DNA of 64,000 bases from Pteria penguin (taxonomy: Eukaryota > Mollusca > Bivalvia > Pterioida > Pteriidae), in the NCBI GenBank assembly GCA_035048485.1, contig CM068581.1, positions 6,275,430 to 6,339,429 on the forward strand. Direction: 5' to 3'. Both the position numbers and the translations under genes were made by a program. This document shows positions 11,516 through 23,040 of the stretch, one piece after another (position 1 is the stretch's first letter; every line of letters starts with the position of its first letter). The notes under the pieces were generated by a model, which saw only the letters and a list, made by a program, of their open reading frames with translations, searched no databases and had not been told where the DNA came from.

Positions 11516-12086
11516 TTTTGTCTGATGCACGTGACTAAATATGGTTATGGCATCTGTCTGATACACGTGACTAGATATGGTAATGGCAACTGTCTGATGC
11601 ACGTGACTAGATATGGTGATGGCATTTGTGTGAAGCACGTGACTAGATATTGCGATGGCATCTGTCTGATACACGTGACTAGATATGGTGATGGCATCTG
11701 TCTGACGCACGTGAATAGATATGGTGATGGCATCTGTGTGAAGCACGTGAATAGATATGGTGATAACATCCGTTTGATACGCGTAATTAGATATGGTGAT
11801 GATATCTGTTTGATGCACGTGACTAGATATGGTGATGGCATCTGTCTGATACATATGACTAGATATGGTGATGGCATCTGTCTGACGCACGTGACTAGAT
11901 ATGATGACAGCATGTCTCATGCACGTGACTAGATATCGTGATGACATCCGTCAGAAACGCGTTACTAGATATAGTAAAAAGCATGTCTGATGCTTGTGAC
12001 TAGATATAGTGATGGCATGTCTGATGCACGTGACTAGATATGGTAATGGCATCTGTCTGATGCTTGTGACTAGATGTGGTGATGGC
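11516..12086. repeat. 36-bp minisatellite with repeated CACGTG
   Basis: About 16 units, each close to GATGGCATCTGTCTGATGCA followed by CGTGACTAGATATGGT. Eleven units keep the palindrome CACGTG, an E-box-type hexamer; the others have CGCGTA, CATATG or CTTGTG. The unit is 12 codons long and open on both strands, so long frames exist on both strands (about 11447-11947 minus and 11525-11932 plus). These are shadows of the repeat. A PLE end follows immediately at about 12100. Confidence 0.95.
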
Positions 12087-12099
12087 ATCACATACAGAG

Positions 12100-12668
12100 A
12101 GTTTTACTTGAACCTGTACGCTGACTAACAGGCGGGTAGGGACTATATGATGGGCCTTGTTGAACCCTTTTTGAAATGAGAAATTGTCCTGAACCTCATT
12201 CCCTCTTACTGTTATTTGGGACTCTCACAGATAAAGGATCTGAGCTCACTTCCAGATCGGTAGAGCACAGTTTACTCATGTTGACGTCAAAATATATATT
12301 TTTGATATGTTGGTCTTACTCAGCATTACTATGCATGTTTGTATTTCTATGACCTCTGAACTTGAGGAAGTTGTTGCTCCTTGCTCTCTATATGGAGGAT
12401 TATTCATAAATTTTTAAATGTGTGTCCTTTGATTATACTGCTTTTGTGAAAAGTGGGGAGGAGGGCCCGTAAACCGGTTAACCACTCCAGTTGATTGACT
12501 ACTGTCATATCAATGGCCCGTCCTAAGTCGGTATTGCAACTGCACTTCAATCGAAAGCTTTTGTATCTGTATTTCGGGTTTTTGTTTTCAAATTATTACA
12601 TTATTAACGGTGCATTTCTGTGGTGATTTCTATCATACGGCAGAGTCGCATGCGTTTTATCTTTTCCT
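12100..12668 (+). mobile_element. PLE-family 3' end, 5'-truncated copy
   Basis: This segment aligns by eye with 23720-24281 (plus) and, in reverse, with 35172-35800, 53842-54470 and 63800-64000. Shared landmarks in order are CGCTGACTAACAGG, the GACTATATGATGGGCCTTGT region, GTAAACCGGTTAACCAC and CCTAAGTCGGTAT. In the longer copies the first landmark encodes the last residues of a reverse transcriptase protein (RCTLTN), so this is a 3'-terminal fragment. It begins directly at the edge of the 36-bp array. Confidence 0.82.
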
Positions 12669-13732
12669 TTGAGTACTGTAATGTTTGTACTAGATATATG
12701 CCAAGAATAGTTCATGAGGGGTGGACAGGGGGTTGTAGCAACCCCATGTGAATTTGGCAAAGTATTTATATCTTTATGTGCTTAATATATTTGGAAAGAG
12801 CTCAGTGACAGTTTTCGTTTTGCTGATATCTCTGTCCTATCAAAACATATGGCAGTTTGAAGATGCCAAATTTTGACATTTCATGGATGATTTCGCAAAT
12901 AAGACGAAACTGACATTTCTCACATTTTACGATTTTTGTCATTTCTCTGTCAATTTTTTTTTACCCCGGGTAGCACTCTCTCCTTCACACATCCCTACCC
13001 CATTCTCTCCTTTCTCCCCCTCCTGCTTCTAGTCCAGTATGATGGACAAATGTTGGGATCGGTTTGTTGTAAAAAAAACCCCAATCAAATCTGTATCATT
13101 ATAGAACAATATTTTATTGGTAAAAACATGTATCATTATAGAACAATATTTTATTGGTAAAAACATCTTGCTTTGGCTCTACTGAAAAAAAATTCCCTTG
13201 TCCCAAGGTTGAGGTAAAAATGAAATAACCATGCCGGGTTGAAAAACCCATATTCTACCCAGATTATCAAATGGACATAACGTCTTCATTAATATGAAGT
13301 TTTGAGGATATAAGCGCGTCCAGTTATGTTACCATACAATACCATGCTTGTACATGATTATCACCAAGAGATTTGTCGGATGATGAGTTCTGTATTACAC
13401 TTTATCGTATCCGCTCAGACAGATATTTTTCCTGCGCTGTTCATCGTCCAGTAACAGCTCATCTACACTGACACGTGTGACAGCGGGGCTATGAACATGA
13501 GTCTATAACGTGACACTTGTGGCAAGGCCAGATCCCATAGGTGTATAATGTGACAAGGCGAGACTCTCGTAGGTATTTTCTTTCAGTGATGTGAAGAGAA
13601 TAGGGAACTCTTCATGCTATAGGATATCATAATGTGGAATCATTAATGCGATTCCAGAATTTGTTTCCGATATAAATTCTCTGTGGTTATGAAAGGGCAG
13701 AATAAGCAAAGAAAACGAAGAACACTTTAAGA
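12669..13732. other. Non-coding stretch with a 37-bp doublet
   Basis: No gene recognised. TGTATCATTATAGAACAATA and the bases after it are repeated once with a 37-bp period (13092-13165). The rest is AT-rich with runs of C and A. Confidence 0.5.
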
Positions 13733-13876
13733 AAACAATATATTTTATCTTCACTAGATACGTGATTTTTTAAATCAGTTAAAGACCGAGTATCACAAAA
13801 AGGGCGTACGCTTTGAACTTGATAAAACACCTGACTAAAGTTTTACGCCAAATTTAAATCTGACTTACTTTGCTGG
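13733..13876. repeat. Dispersed module preceding 33-bp repeats (copy 1)
   Basis: From AACAATATATTTTATCTTCA through TTTTACGCCAAATTTAA this matches 20080-20243 closely. Both copies run straight into a 33-bp-type unit (GTCACGAGGCAGCACACGTC here). The module plus minisatellite therefore travels as one dispersed repeat. Confidence 0.8.
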
Positions 13877-14935
13877 TCACGAGGCAGCACACGTCCGGTC
13901 GTAACTGATGGTTGAAGCAGCAAACACCCGGCTGTAATTGATGATTGAGGCAGCATACGCCCGGTCATAACTAATGATTGAAGCAGCATACGCTCGGTCA
14001 TAGCTGATGACTGAAGCAGACGACGCCCGGTCATAACTGATGATTGAAGCGGCATACACCCGACCGTAACTGATGACTGAAGCAGCATAAGCACGGTCGT
14101 AACTGGTTGTTGAAGCAGCAAACACCCGACTGTAATTGATGATTGAAGCAGTATACGCCCAGTCATAACATGACTGAAGCAACATACGCCCGGTCATAAG
14201 TGATGATTGAAGCAGCATACACCCGGTCATTACTGATGATTGAAGCAGCATACGCTCGGTCATAACTGATGACTGAAGCGGGATACACCCGACCGTAACT
14301 GATGACTGAAGCAGCATACGCACGGTCGTAACTGGTTGTTGAAGCAGCAAACACCCGACTGTAATTGATGATTGAAGCAGGATACGCCCAGTCATAGCAT
14401 GACTGAAGCAGCATACGCCCGGTCATAAGTGTTGATTGAAGCAGCATACGCCCGGTCATTACTGATGATTGAAGCGGGATACACCCGCCCGTAACTGATG
14501 ACTGAAGCAGCATACGCCCGGTCATAACTGATGATTGAGGGCAGCATACGCCCGGTCATTACTGATAATTGAAGCAGCATACGCCCGGTCGTAACTGGTT
14601 GTTGAAGCAGCAAACACCCGGCTGTAATTGATGATTGAAGCAGTATACGCCCAGTCATAACATGATTGAAGCAACATACGCCCGGTCCTAACTGATGATT
14701 GAAGCAGCATACGCCCGGTCATTCCTGATGATTGAAGCAGCATAGGCCTGGTCATGACTGATGACTGAAGCAGCATACGCCCGGTCATAACTGATGATTG
14801 AGGCAGCATACGCCCGGTCATAATTGATGACTGAAGCAGCACACGCCCGGTCATTATTGATGATTGAAGCGCATACGCCCAGTCATAAGTGATGATTGTC
14901 AGATTGAAGCAGCATACACTTGGCCGTAACTGATG
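13877..14935. repeat. 33-bp minisatellite, about 32 copies
   Basis: The unit is close to TAACTGATGATTGAAGCAGC followed by ATACGCCCGGTCA. On the minus strand it is 11 codons (MTGRMLLQSSV), so several overlapping minus-strand frames stay open; these are repeat shadows. Blocks of several units repeat: the stretch with 'gtaactggttgttgaagcagc' recurs near 14098, 14327 and 14590. The same unit reappears at about 20222, 27756-27824 and 28806-28935. Confidence 0.95.
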
Positions 14936-15429
14936 ACTATAATGATGGAATGATGGAAATTTGACTATATAGCAACCCCTCCCCCTTTTTATAGCCATTT
15001 TCCCCAGGGGAAAAACTAGTATATAGGGAATTTTTCCCCCAATGTGACATTCCGGATTTTCTTTTCACACATAAATCAATCGAGTTTGTTACTTTGTTAA
15101 CAATGAATAGAGTGACCTCTTTTTAAAATAGAGATATTTCAAATTTTAATAGCGAGATATCTTCATTGAATCTAGAGATATCTCATAATCTTAAATAGAA
15201 ATGCCTTCAATTTTAATTTCTTTTCCAATTACAGATGTATATATCTAGAAAAGAGATATATCTACTAGAATTTTATTCGAGATATCTTATTTAATCCGAG
15301 AAATCTCCATATATACTTGCGGAAACAACACACAAATTCGTTTTATGCCTCCGGAATGGAATTCGAGGGCATCAAGTTTTTTACCTATCTGTGACTCTGA
15401 TTCCATGGCAAAACATTGATTTTATCGTT
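14936..15429. other. AT-rich stretch with degenerate gagatatct words
   Basis: Between about 15120 and 15320 the word gagatat(c/t)t recurs at least five times with irregular spacing, suggesting an old degenerate repeat. No coding signal. Confidence 0.45.
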
Positions 15430-15800
15430 TGTACCATAAATGAGTAAGGCTTTTAAACTTCACATATAGATTCCTTGTGATGAGACCTTTCACTTAGGAC
15501 CATGACTTTTGACTAGTAACCTTGAAACTGCAGTATGACCTACTTTTTAAAACCTTTAACTTTGATTATATCTTCTCTACCAAGAAGTGTAGGATTTTGA
15601 AACTACACATAAAGATTCCTTGTGATGAGACCTTTCATTTGAGACAATGACTTTTGACCTAGTGAACTTGACACTGGAGTTTGACCTACTATTCAAAAAT
15701 TTAAACCTTGGTTATATCTTTTGTACTAAAAGATGTAGGGCTTTGAAACTCCACATATAGATTTCTTGTGATGAGACATATCATTTGTGACCTTGACGAT
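15430..15800. repeat. About 146-bp tandem repeat, 2.5 copies
   Basis: GATTCCTTGTGATGAGACCT recurs at 15469, 15614 and (diverged) 15760, each within a similar context (gtaggattttgaaactacacata...). A diverged relative with a period near 143 bp lies at about 17421-17600, so the array appears to have been interrupted by the sequence between them. Confidence 0.75.
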
Positions 15801-17420
15801 GGAGTTTTCAAAAACTGTGATATTGGTTATACTGTCGCATCCGTTACCAGACCCGTAGTTCAGGGATTGACTAGAGAGGCTGATTCAACAGTCAACAATT
15901 TATTGAAAAGTTTTCAGGTCCTCATTCATACATTAATCACACATTCAATAAATATTCAGAATAATGTCAGTGCCTAACTACAACTATTCAGGGTTGATAA
16001 CAGGCAAGAATAGGGTTAGAACATATGACCTACTACACTATCCCATTACAGGGTTATCTATAAAGAAGAGGGAGATAACTCTACTTTTATCTACAAAATA
16101 TGTGCTTACAGCTTTACCAGAACTCAACTAATTTTGAACAGGCTAGCTAAACTGCTCTAAGGACTAAATAAGTTTAATACTCAAATATGTACACAACAGC
16201 TTCCAAACACAACAGAAGTTGGAACAGGCTAGCTAAAATGTATTATGGCTAATAACCTAAATGTAAACGGCTGTATCTCGTGGTAAAATCTATGAAAGTA
16301 TCTAATATGTGATTAAACTATAGGTCTTTGTGCAAGTACCAGTGCCGATTCACTGCCAATAAAGGGAGACGGCACAGTAAAATATACTCTGACCCTAATT
16401 CCTCCTGGTCAGCCCAAACACATTTACCGGCTCCGCTAAATTGCTGCAAATAGCGCCTAATGTACTTCTCCTTTCTCAAAATATCTTACTTAACTTACTA
16501 CATTACAGGGATCGATTATCTTCAAACGTCTCTAAAATTCTAATTTACTGCACAACACGTCTTCTTACTCTTAACAAACTCTAAGTTACTGCACAACACG
16601 TCTTCTTACTCTTAACAAACTCTAAGTTACTGCACAACACGTCTTCTTACTCTTAACAAACTGAAAATCTGCCGGCCGAACAACTGCACACGTGGTTCTT
16701 ATAGTACCAACGAATTCCAGCCTAAAACCCACAAAAATCAACGATTCCCACAATAATTTCCAACATTTCCAACACTAATCGATTCTGATTGGCCATTACT
16801 TATATACATTTACATATAGCAAACTATACATCAATCGAAAGCTAAAAGATCAAATTACATGACTGAACACTAACTTTAATAATCAAAGTTGGAATAAATC
16901 AGTATATCACAAAAGTCCCAGGCTCCAACTACGAAAGTTTGAATCGAAGCGTTCAGCGGACTCATGAAGCTGAACTGTAAAGCGTCTGACAAACATGGAA
17001 TGTAAACAACATGTTGACAACACGTGCAATGTAAAACTGTTAAATTTGGCAGTTATAACAATGTCAAGGCATTATGCACTTAAAAGCTAATGAACAACAC
17101 TTAACTGATTGATCACAGGTAGTTAATAGCTTTACAACCCATTGTTTACGTACATAAGGCATAATGAACAATAACTTAAATAAGATCGAATTTCCTCTGA
17201 TCTGAAAAAGGCAACATATTTATAAGATAACTTATTTTCACATCTTACTCCAAAGCTAGAACAAAATGCATAAATACTTGAAAAATACTTGTGAAATTAA
17301 AACAATTTGCCCATAAATGCTTCAGTATAATTATTGTAGTAACGTGCAGAGTAATCAAATGCCATATATAATCAAGTTTGTCAAATCACCAATTTGACAA
17401 TACTTTTACAACCATTAAAG
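15801..17420. other. Non-coding stretch interrupting a diverged tandem repeat
   Basis: No open frame of note. Its ends fall inside the same repeat family (15430-15800 and 17421-17600), which suggests an inserted element, but I found no clear terminal repeats or TSD. The words AACAGGCTAGCTAAA occur twice (about 16138 and 16223). Confidence 0.4.
16545..16664. repeat. 41-bp tandem repeat, 3 copies
   Basis: TTACTGCACAACACGTCTTC plus the following 21 bp are repeated three times with almost no differences. Confidence 0.93.
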
Positions 17421-17603
17421 GTAGAGCTTTCATATTTCACATACATATTCCGTATGATGAACCCTTTCAGGTGATACCAAAATGTTTCGAGTTGTGATCT
17501 CCAACACAACCTTTAGCCTAGATTTATGGAAACTTAAATATTGGCCACACCTCTCCAACCGTTACAGGTAGATCTTTCATATTTCACATATGTATTCCTT
17601 ATG

Positions 17604-18010
17604 CTACAGTCACACACGGCCGGATTTCGAACCGGGTCCATACGGAATTAAAACCGTATCGACCCGGTTTCACCCGTATAGACCCGCATCGTAACATGTG
17701 TCAATTCCTGATGCATTCCCGGGGCTACGATACGGCGGAGAAAAATCTTTGGTCATGTTCAAAATTTTTGCACGGATTTCAATTCCATATTGATATTCGT
17801 ACTGACCCAGTTCGAACAGCATTGAACCCATAGACCCGTGTCAACCCGCAGCGTAAAACCGATTCGACTTTTGTCGTATACCGCATTGCCTTCATGCAAC
17901 GGATTTTGACAAGGTTTACATCCGGGTCGATACTAGTCGACACGGGTCGATAGGGGTCGAAAAGGTTTTCCTTAAGGATTTAAAGCGGATTTCTATACGG
18001 TTCGAGACGT
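17604..18010. other. GC-richer dispersed-type repeat with weak inverted ends
   Basis: A block of repeated GTCGATA/GACCCG/CGGGTC words, starting ctacagtcacacacggccgg. The end read in reverse (ggtaggagtcacgtctcgaa) only loosely matches the start, so a MITE with decayed TIRs is possible but unproven. It abuts the HARBI1-like fragment. Confidence 0.35.
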
Positions 18011-18145
18011 GACTCCTACCACTCCATCGCCTATGACTTCCTGGTGCCCCACAACACCATCCCGGGCATTGTGAGGCAAGTGTGTGATGGCGCTGTGGAA
18101 GAGTACATGGAGGGTGTCAAGTTATTTTTGTATTTCATATTGTAG
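18011..18145 (+). pseudogene. HARBI1-like transposase fragment
   Basis: A short in-frame segment reads YHSIAYDFLVPHNTIPGIVR then QVCDGAVEEYMEGVK before a stop at about 18145. The pattern F.V.HNTI..IV..VC.AI.EEY is typical of the region just upstream of the catalytic core in HARBI1-type (PIF/Harbinger) transposases, as I remember them. Only about 37 codons remain, with no DDE residues, so it is a fossil. It is G/C-richer than its surroundings and may have come in with the block to its left. Confidence 0.5.
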
Positions 18146-20079
<1,934 letters not shown>

Positions 20080-20243
20080 AACAATATATTTTATCTTCAC
20101 AATATACGTGATATTTTCAAATCGGCTAAGGACCGATCGAGTATCACAAAAAAGCGAACGCTTTGAACTTGATTTACACCTGACTAAGGTTTTACGCCAA
20201 ATTTAAGTCGGACTTTGCTTGTCACGAAGCAGCATACGTCCGG
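20080..20243. repeat. Dispersed module with one 33-bp-type unit (copy 2)
   Basis: Matches 13733-13900 (AACAATATATTTTATCTTCA ... TTTTACGCCAAATTTAAGTC) and ends in a single unit-like GAAGCAGCATACGTCCGGT. It is preceded by CACCGGTCGTAA, which also resembles the 33-bp unit. Confidence 0.8.
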
Positions 20244-20244
20244 T

Positions 20245-20485
20245 GTTATAGAGTGAGCGTTCCTCCATAGCTAGACCCCCCCCCGGGCGGTCCTACTCTA
20301 GAGTGAGACTTCCCCCCCGGCGGTCCTACTCTAGAGTCAGACTTCCCTCCGGCGGTCCCACTCTAGAGTCAGACTTCCCCCGGGGAAACTTGGCTCTAAA
20401 ACAGAAGCTTCCCCTTGGGGAAGTCTCACTCTACAATTAGCTATAGAGTGAACGTTCCCCCATAGCCAGACCTGCCCCCCCCCCC
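20245..20485. repeat. GC-rich CTCTAGAG-containing tandem block
   Basis: Three or four units of about 45 bp carry GGCGGTCCTACTCTAGAGT and a run of C. The block is bracketed by a direct repeat, TATAGAGTGAGCGTTCCTCC near 20247 and TATAGAGTGAACGTTCCCCC near 20442. ACTCTAGAGT is self-complementary, so adjacent units can fold. Confidence 0.75.
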
Positions 20486-20538
20486 CGGAAACAGTATATT
20501 ACGTCGTGTCCATGGTATACTTTGTCGTTTTATTAACA

Positions 20539-21160
20539 TAGCTACGTCGTGGTCGCGTTTACCCACTAATAACAGTGTAAGGATTGGTATTGTAACACCC
20601 TTGTTTACAACGGACAAGTTTTTATTATCATATTGGTATGACCTAACCGGGCGGAACATACCTCCGTTGTCTAGTGGTCGAGCGCTCGTAGCGTGATCGG
20701 GAGGTCGCGGGTTCGAGGCCCTGTCAAGTCATGCCGGTGTCTGTCTTTCGAATGAGACAGTTAAAACCGATGTCCGGTGTCACGGCAGACGTGGCACGTT
20801 CAAGATCCCTAACTGCTACGGGTGGGTCCTTTGCAAAAGTTTTAACAATATAGCTACGTCGTGGTCGCGTTTTCCCACTAATAACAGTGTAATGATTGGT
20901 ATTGTAACACCCTTCTTTACAACGGACAAGTTTTTATTATCGTATTGATATGACCTAACCGGGTGGAGCATACCTCCGTTGTCTAGTGGTCGAGCGCTCG
21001 TAGCGCGACCGGAAGGTCGCGAGTTCGAGGCCCTCTCAAGTCGTGCCTGTGTCTGTCTTTCAGATGAGACAGTTAAAAATGATGTCCAGTGTCACGGCAG
21101 ACGTGGCACGTTAAAGATCCCTCACTGCCGCGGATGGGTCCTTTGCAAAGGTCCAAATTT
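20539..21160. repeat. 312-bp tandem duplication including SINE heads
   Basis: TAGCTACGTCGTGGTCGCGT starts at 20539 and again at 20851. The two copies stay alike through about 120 bp of unique flank and then through a SINE. The first SINE is cut off near TTTGCAAAAG at the junction, while the second runs on to its tail at 21247. The duplication therefore happened after SINE insertion. Confidence 0.88.
20661..20837 (+). mobile_element. tRNA-derived SINE, family A-prime, truncated
   Basis: The head CCTCCGTTGTCTAGTGGTCG with B-box GGGTTCGAGGCC is a different tRNA-like head from family A, but the body (TGTCTTTCGAATGAGACAGT, GTGTCACGGCAGACGTGGCA) matches family A. It is truncated at the tandem duplication junction. 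Confidence 0.85.
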
Positions 21161-21247
21161 GTATTATCCTACATCAGTTAGATACCGTCACAAAAATACG
21201 TGCAATGATCGAGTTGTCATCGTGTGACGTTAAACAATAAACAAACC
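20973..21247 (+). mobile_element. tRNA-derived SINE, family A-prime, full length
   Basis: Same head as 20661, with body and tail complete: it ends TGTGACGTTAAACAATAAAC at about 21247. Frames across it (20979-21227) are not genes. Confidence 0.88.
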
Positions 21248-21448
21248 ATCCAACCTCTATATTTAGATACAGACGAGTCCATATATAGGTTATGCCAAGG
21301 TAACAGCCACGGAAGCCAGCCTGTAGCCACGGGTGCAAATTTAGACATAAAGCAAGGAAAACATTAAACCAATTAAACCTATTTTATACCCCGTGGATTG
21401 AAAGATCGGTGGCATATTGTTTTGTCATGTCTTTCTGTTTGTATGTTG

Positions 21449-21927
21449 TCAATTTGTCCATATCCCACGGTGAGGTGCGGGTTGTTCCATTAGCAAGAAG
21501 GTACGGCATATTTGAAAATCGGAGACAGTTCCTTGGAGTGTACTGCTCTTGCTCTTCGGCCCTTTTTCCATCTTCTCGAGTCTCGCCGTGAGTTGGGCAA
21601 TCTGTTCATCTTTAGCGTCCTCGATTTTCCTCCGCTCTGGGACAACGGCCTTTTGTACCTCGTCCTTAATTGTTTTATGCAATGCCTTTAATATGTGAGT
21701 AGTTAGATGCTATCCTTTAGCGTGTCCATCACCGCCGCCCACAGACTTGCGGTTTCGAACAAGGGGCCCTCATCCCCAGACTCACTGTCAGATTCGGCCG
21801 TAGTATCACCAACAAGAGCCTTCTTTGCAGGCGGTTTGGATGGCGTCGATGACTAACGCCTATTGTTGGAGTTATCTCCCTCAACGCCCGTGGCCGATTC
21901 ACTGACTTTACCTTTAGTGGTGGACAT
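21449..21927 (-). pseudogene. Gag/ORF1-like remnant, unrecognised family
   Basis: The minus strand opens MSTTKGKVSESATGVEGDN, meets a stop after 24 codons, continues SKPPAKKALVGDTTAESDSE and GPLFETASLWAAVMDTLKDS to a stop at 21703, then in another frame gives a charged, coiled-coil-like piece (KIEDAKDEQIAQLTARLEKM) to 21449. A low-complexity acidic N-terminus followed by a coiled coil is common in retroelement Gag/ORF1 proteins, but no family was identified. It points away from the Ngaro-like element beginning at 22099. Confidence 0.4.
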
Positions 21928-22098
21928 AATTGCCAATGATTGATTTGTGAGAACTACTCTGTGCAACATAAACAAAACTGTACTATAGAAAGAATGTACT
22001 CACTATCAAAGGCTTTTAAATGACTTTCGATGAAATGAATACTATAAATCTATTGTCACAGAGTATCTTTCAAGTTATTCACTTTTAGACTATAACAA

Positions 22099-22252
22099 TT
22101 CATATTTTCCGCGGTTCGTAGAAAAGCGGAAAATAATTGTCTTGCCGATTCGTAATATAGAATCGTGTGATTCATGGTCCGTTGATTTTGGCGGTAAATG
22201 TAAGCGTGGTCATTTCTAGTCCATCCGCTAAACAGAAAACACCTCATTTTTT
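22099..22252 (+). repeat. Split direct repeat A1
   Basis: TTCATATTTTCCGCGGTTCG through AAACACCTCATTTTTT. It matches A2 (26711-26855) apart from a few indels, such as an extra 'cgtgtga' near 22172. Similar frames in both copies on the minus strand (MRCFLFSGWTR...) reflect the repeat and not a gene. Confidence 0.92.
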
Positions 22253-22307
22253 AAATGTCTCTTGGGGAGTCACATATATTCCTGATGAGTAACGGGCAGC
22301 CATAGCT

Positions 22308-23018
22308 TTGGAAGTGAATAAAGCCGTTACAGCTTCTCAGAACGATCTTGTATCAAATATGGAGTCCATGATTGATTCAAATTTTGAATCCCTTGGCTCT
22401 TCAATGGAGTCAACACAAAAAGAGCTCTCTGTTAATCAAATTAGCAAAATGGAGGAGAGTCTGTTGAGTGTACATAAATTTAAGCGGCAAGGAAATGAAG
22501 TACAATATCGGGGCAATGTGAAAATTTTATCAAAGCTGCATGAAGTGGATGACGCGCTTAATTCTCGGGACATCACTCCGGATGCCGTAAGACATGCGCG
22601 TGAACGAGTAGCTGAAGGTATTTCATTATTAAATGAACGTCAGAAACTTATCAAAATTGCTGACTCAAGTCCGTTGGGTTGGAAAGTCGTAAATGAATAT
22701 CAAGCCAATCCTATAGCAGATACCTCTGACGACGAGAAGAGGATTGAAAAAGCCCAATCCCGTGCTGAAAAGAAAGCGAAGGAGTCTAGGCGTGGTCGTG
22801 GAGGACGGTACTGGCATCCTTATCGCTATGGAGATAACCAGAAGTCAAAACAGGATAGGGATAATTCACAAACTACCTTTCGCCCTGGAAATTGTTTTGG
22901 GTGTGGTAAGAAGGGCCATTGGATCAGGGAATGCAAGGTCAAGAATAATGACAAGGAGATAAGTAGTTTTATTTTTCATTGTTTTCATGATATGTTGTCA
23001 GTCAAGTGTCATGGTTGA
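22308..23018 (+). pseudogene. Gag-like protein of the Ngaro/DIRS element
   Basis: A 236-codon open frame. The N-terminal half is helical and charged (SNMESMIDSNFESLGSSMES; RGNVKILSKLHEVDDALNSR). A conserved stretch RQKLIKIADSSPLGWKVVNEY (about residues 111-131) is typical of DIRS/Ngaro Gag as I recall it. Then come an acidic DTSDDEKR motif, a basic Arg-rich segment (SRRGRGGRYWHPYRYG), and one zinc knuckle CFGCGKKGHWIRECK (C-X2-C-X4-H-X4-C, about residues 196-210). The role would be nucleic-acid packaging. The true N-terminus may lie upstream: the first Met follows A1 by only 55 bp, and known Gags of this type are usually longer. Confidence 0.78.
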
Positions 23019-23040
23019 ACGACCGCTATATAAGCCTAGT

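Noticed and set aside
11447..11947. Opposed open frames on both strands resembling repeat proteins
   Set aside because: The 36-bp unit is a multiple of three and stop-free on both strands; no start context or domain supports a gene.
13843..14998. Five overlapping minus-strand frames with MTGRMLLQSSV repeats
   Set aside because: Shadows of the 33-bp minisatellite.
22056..22247. Conserved small protein MRCFLFSGWTR... also present at 26593-26850
   Set aside because: Both frames lie in the A terminal repeat of the Ngaro-like element, so the conservation is that of the repeat.
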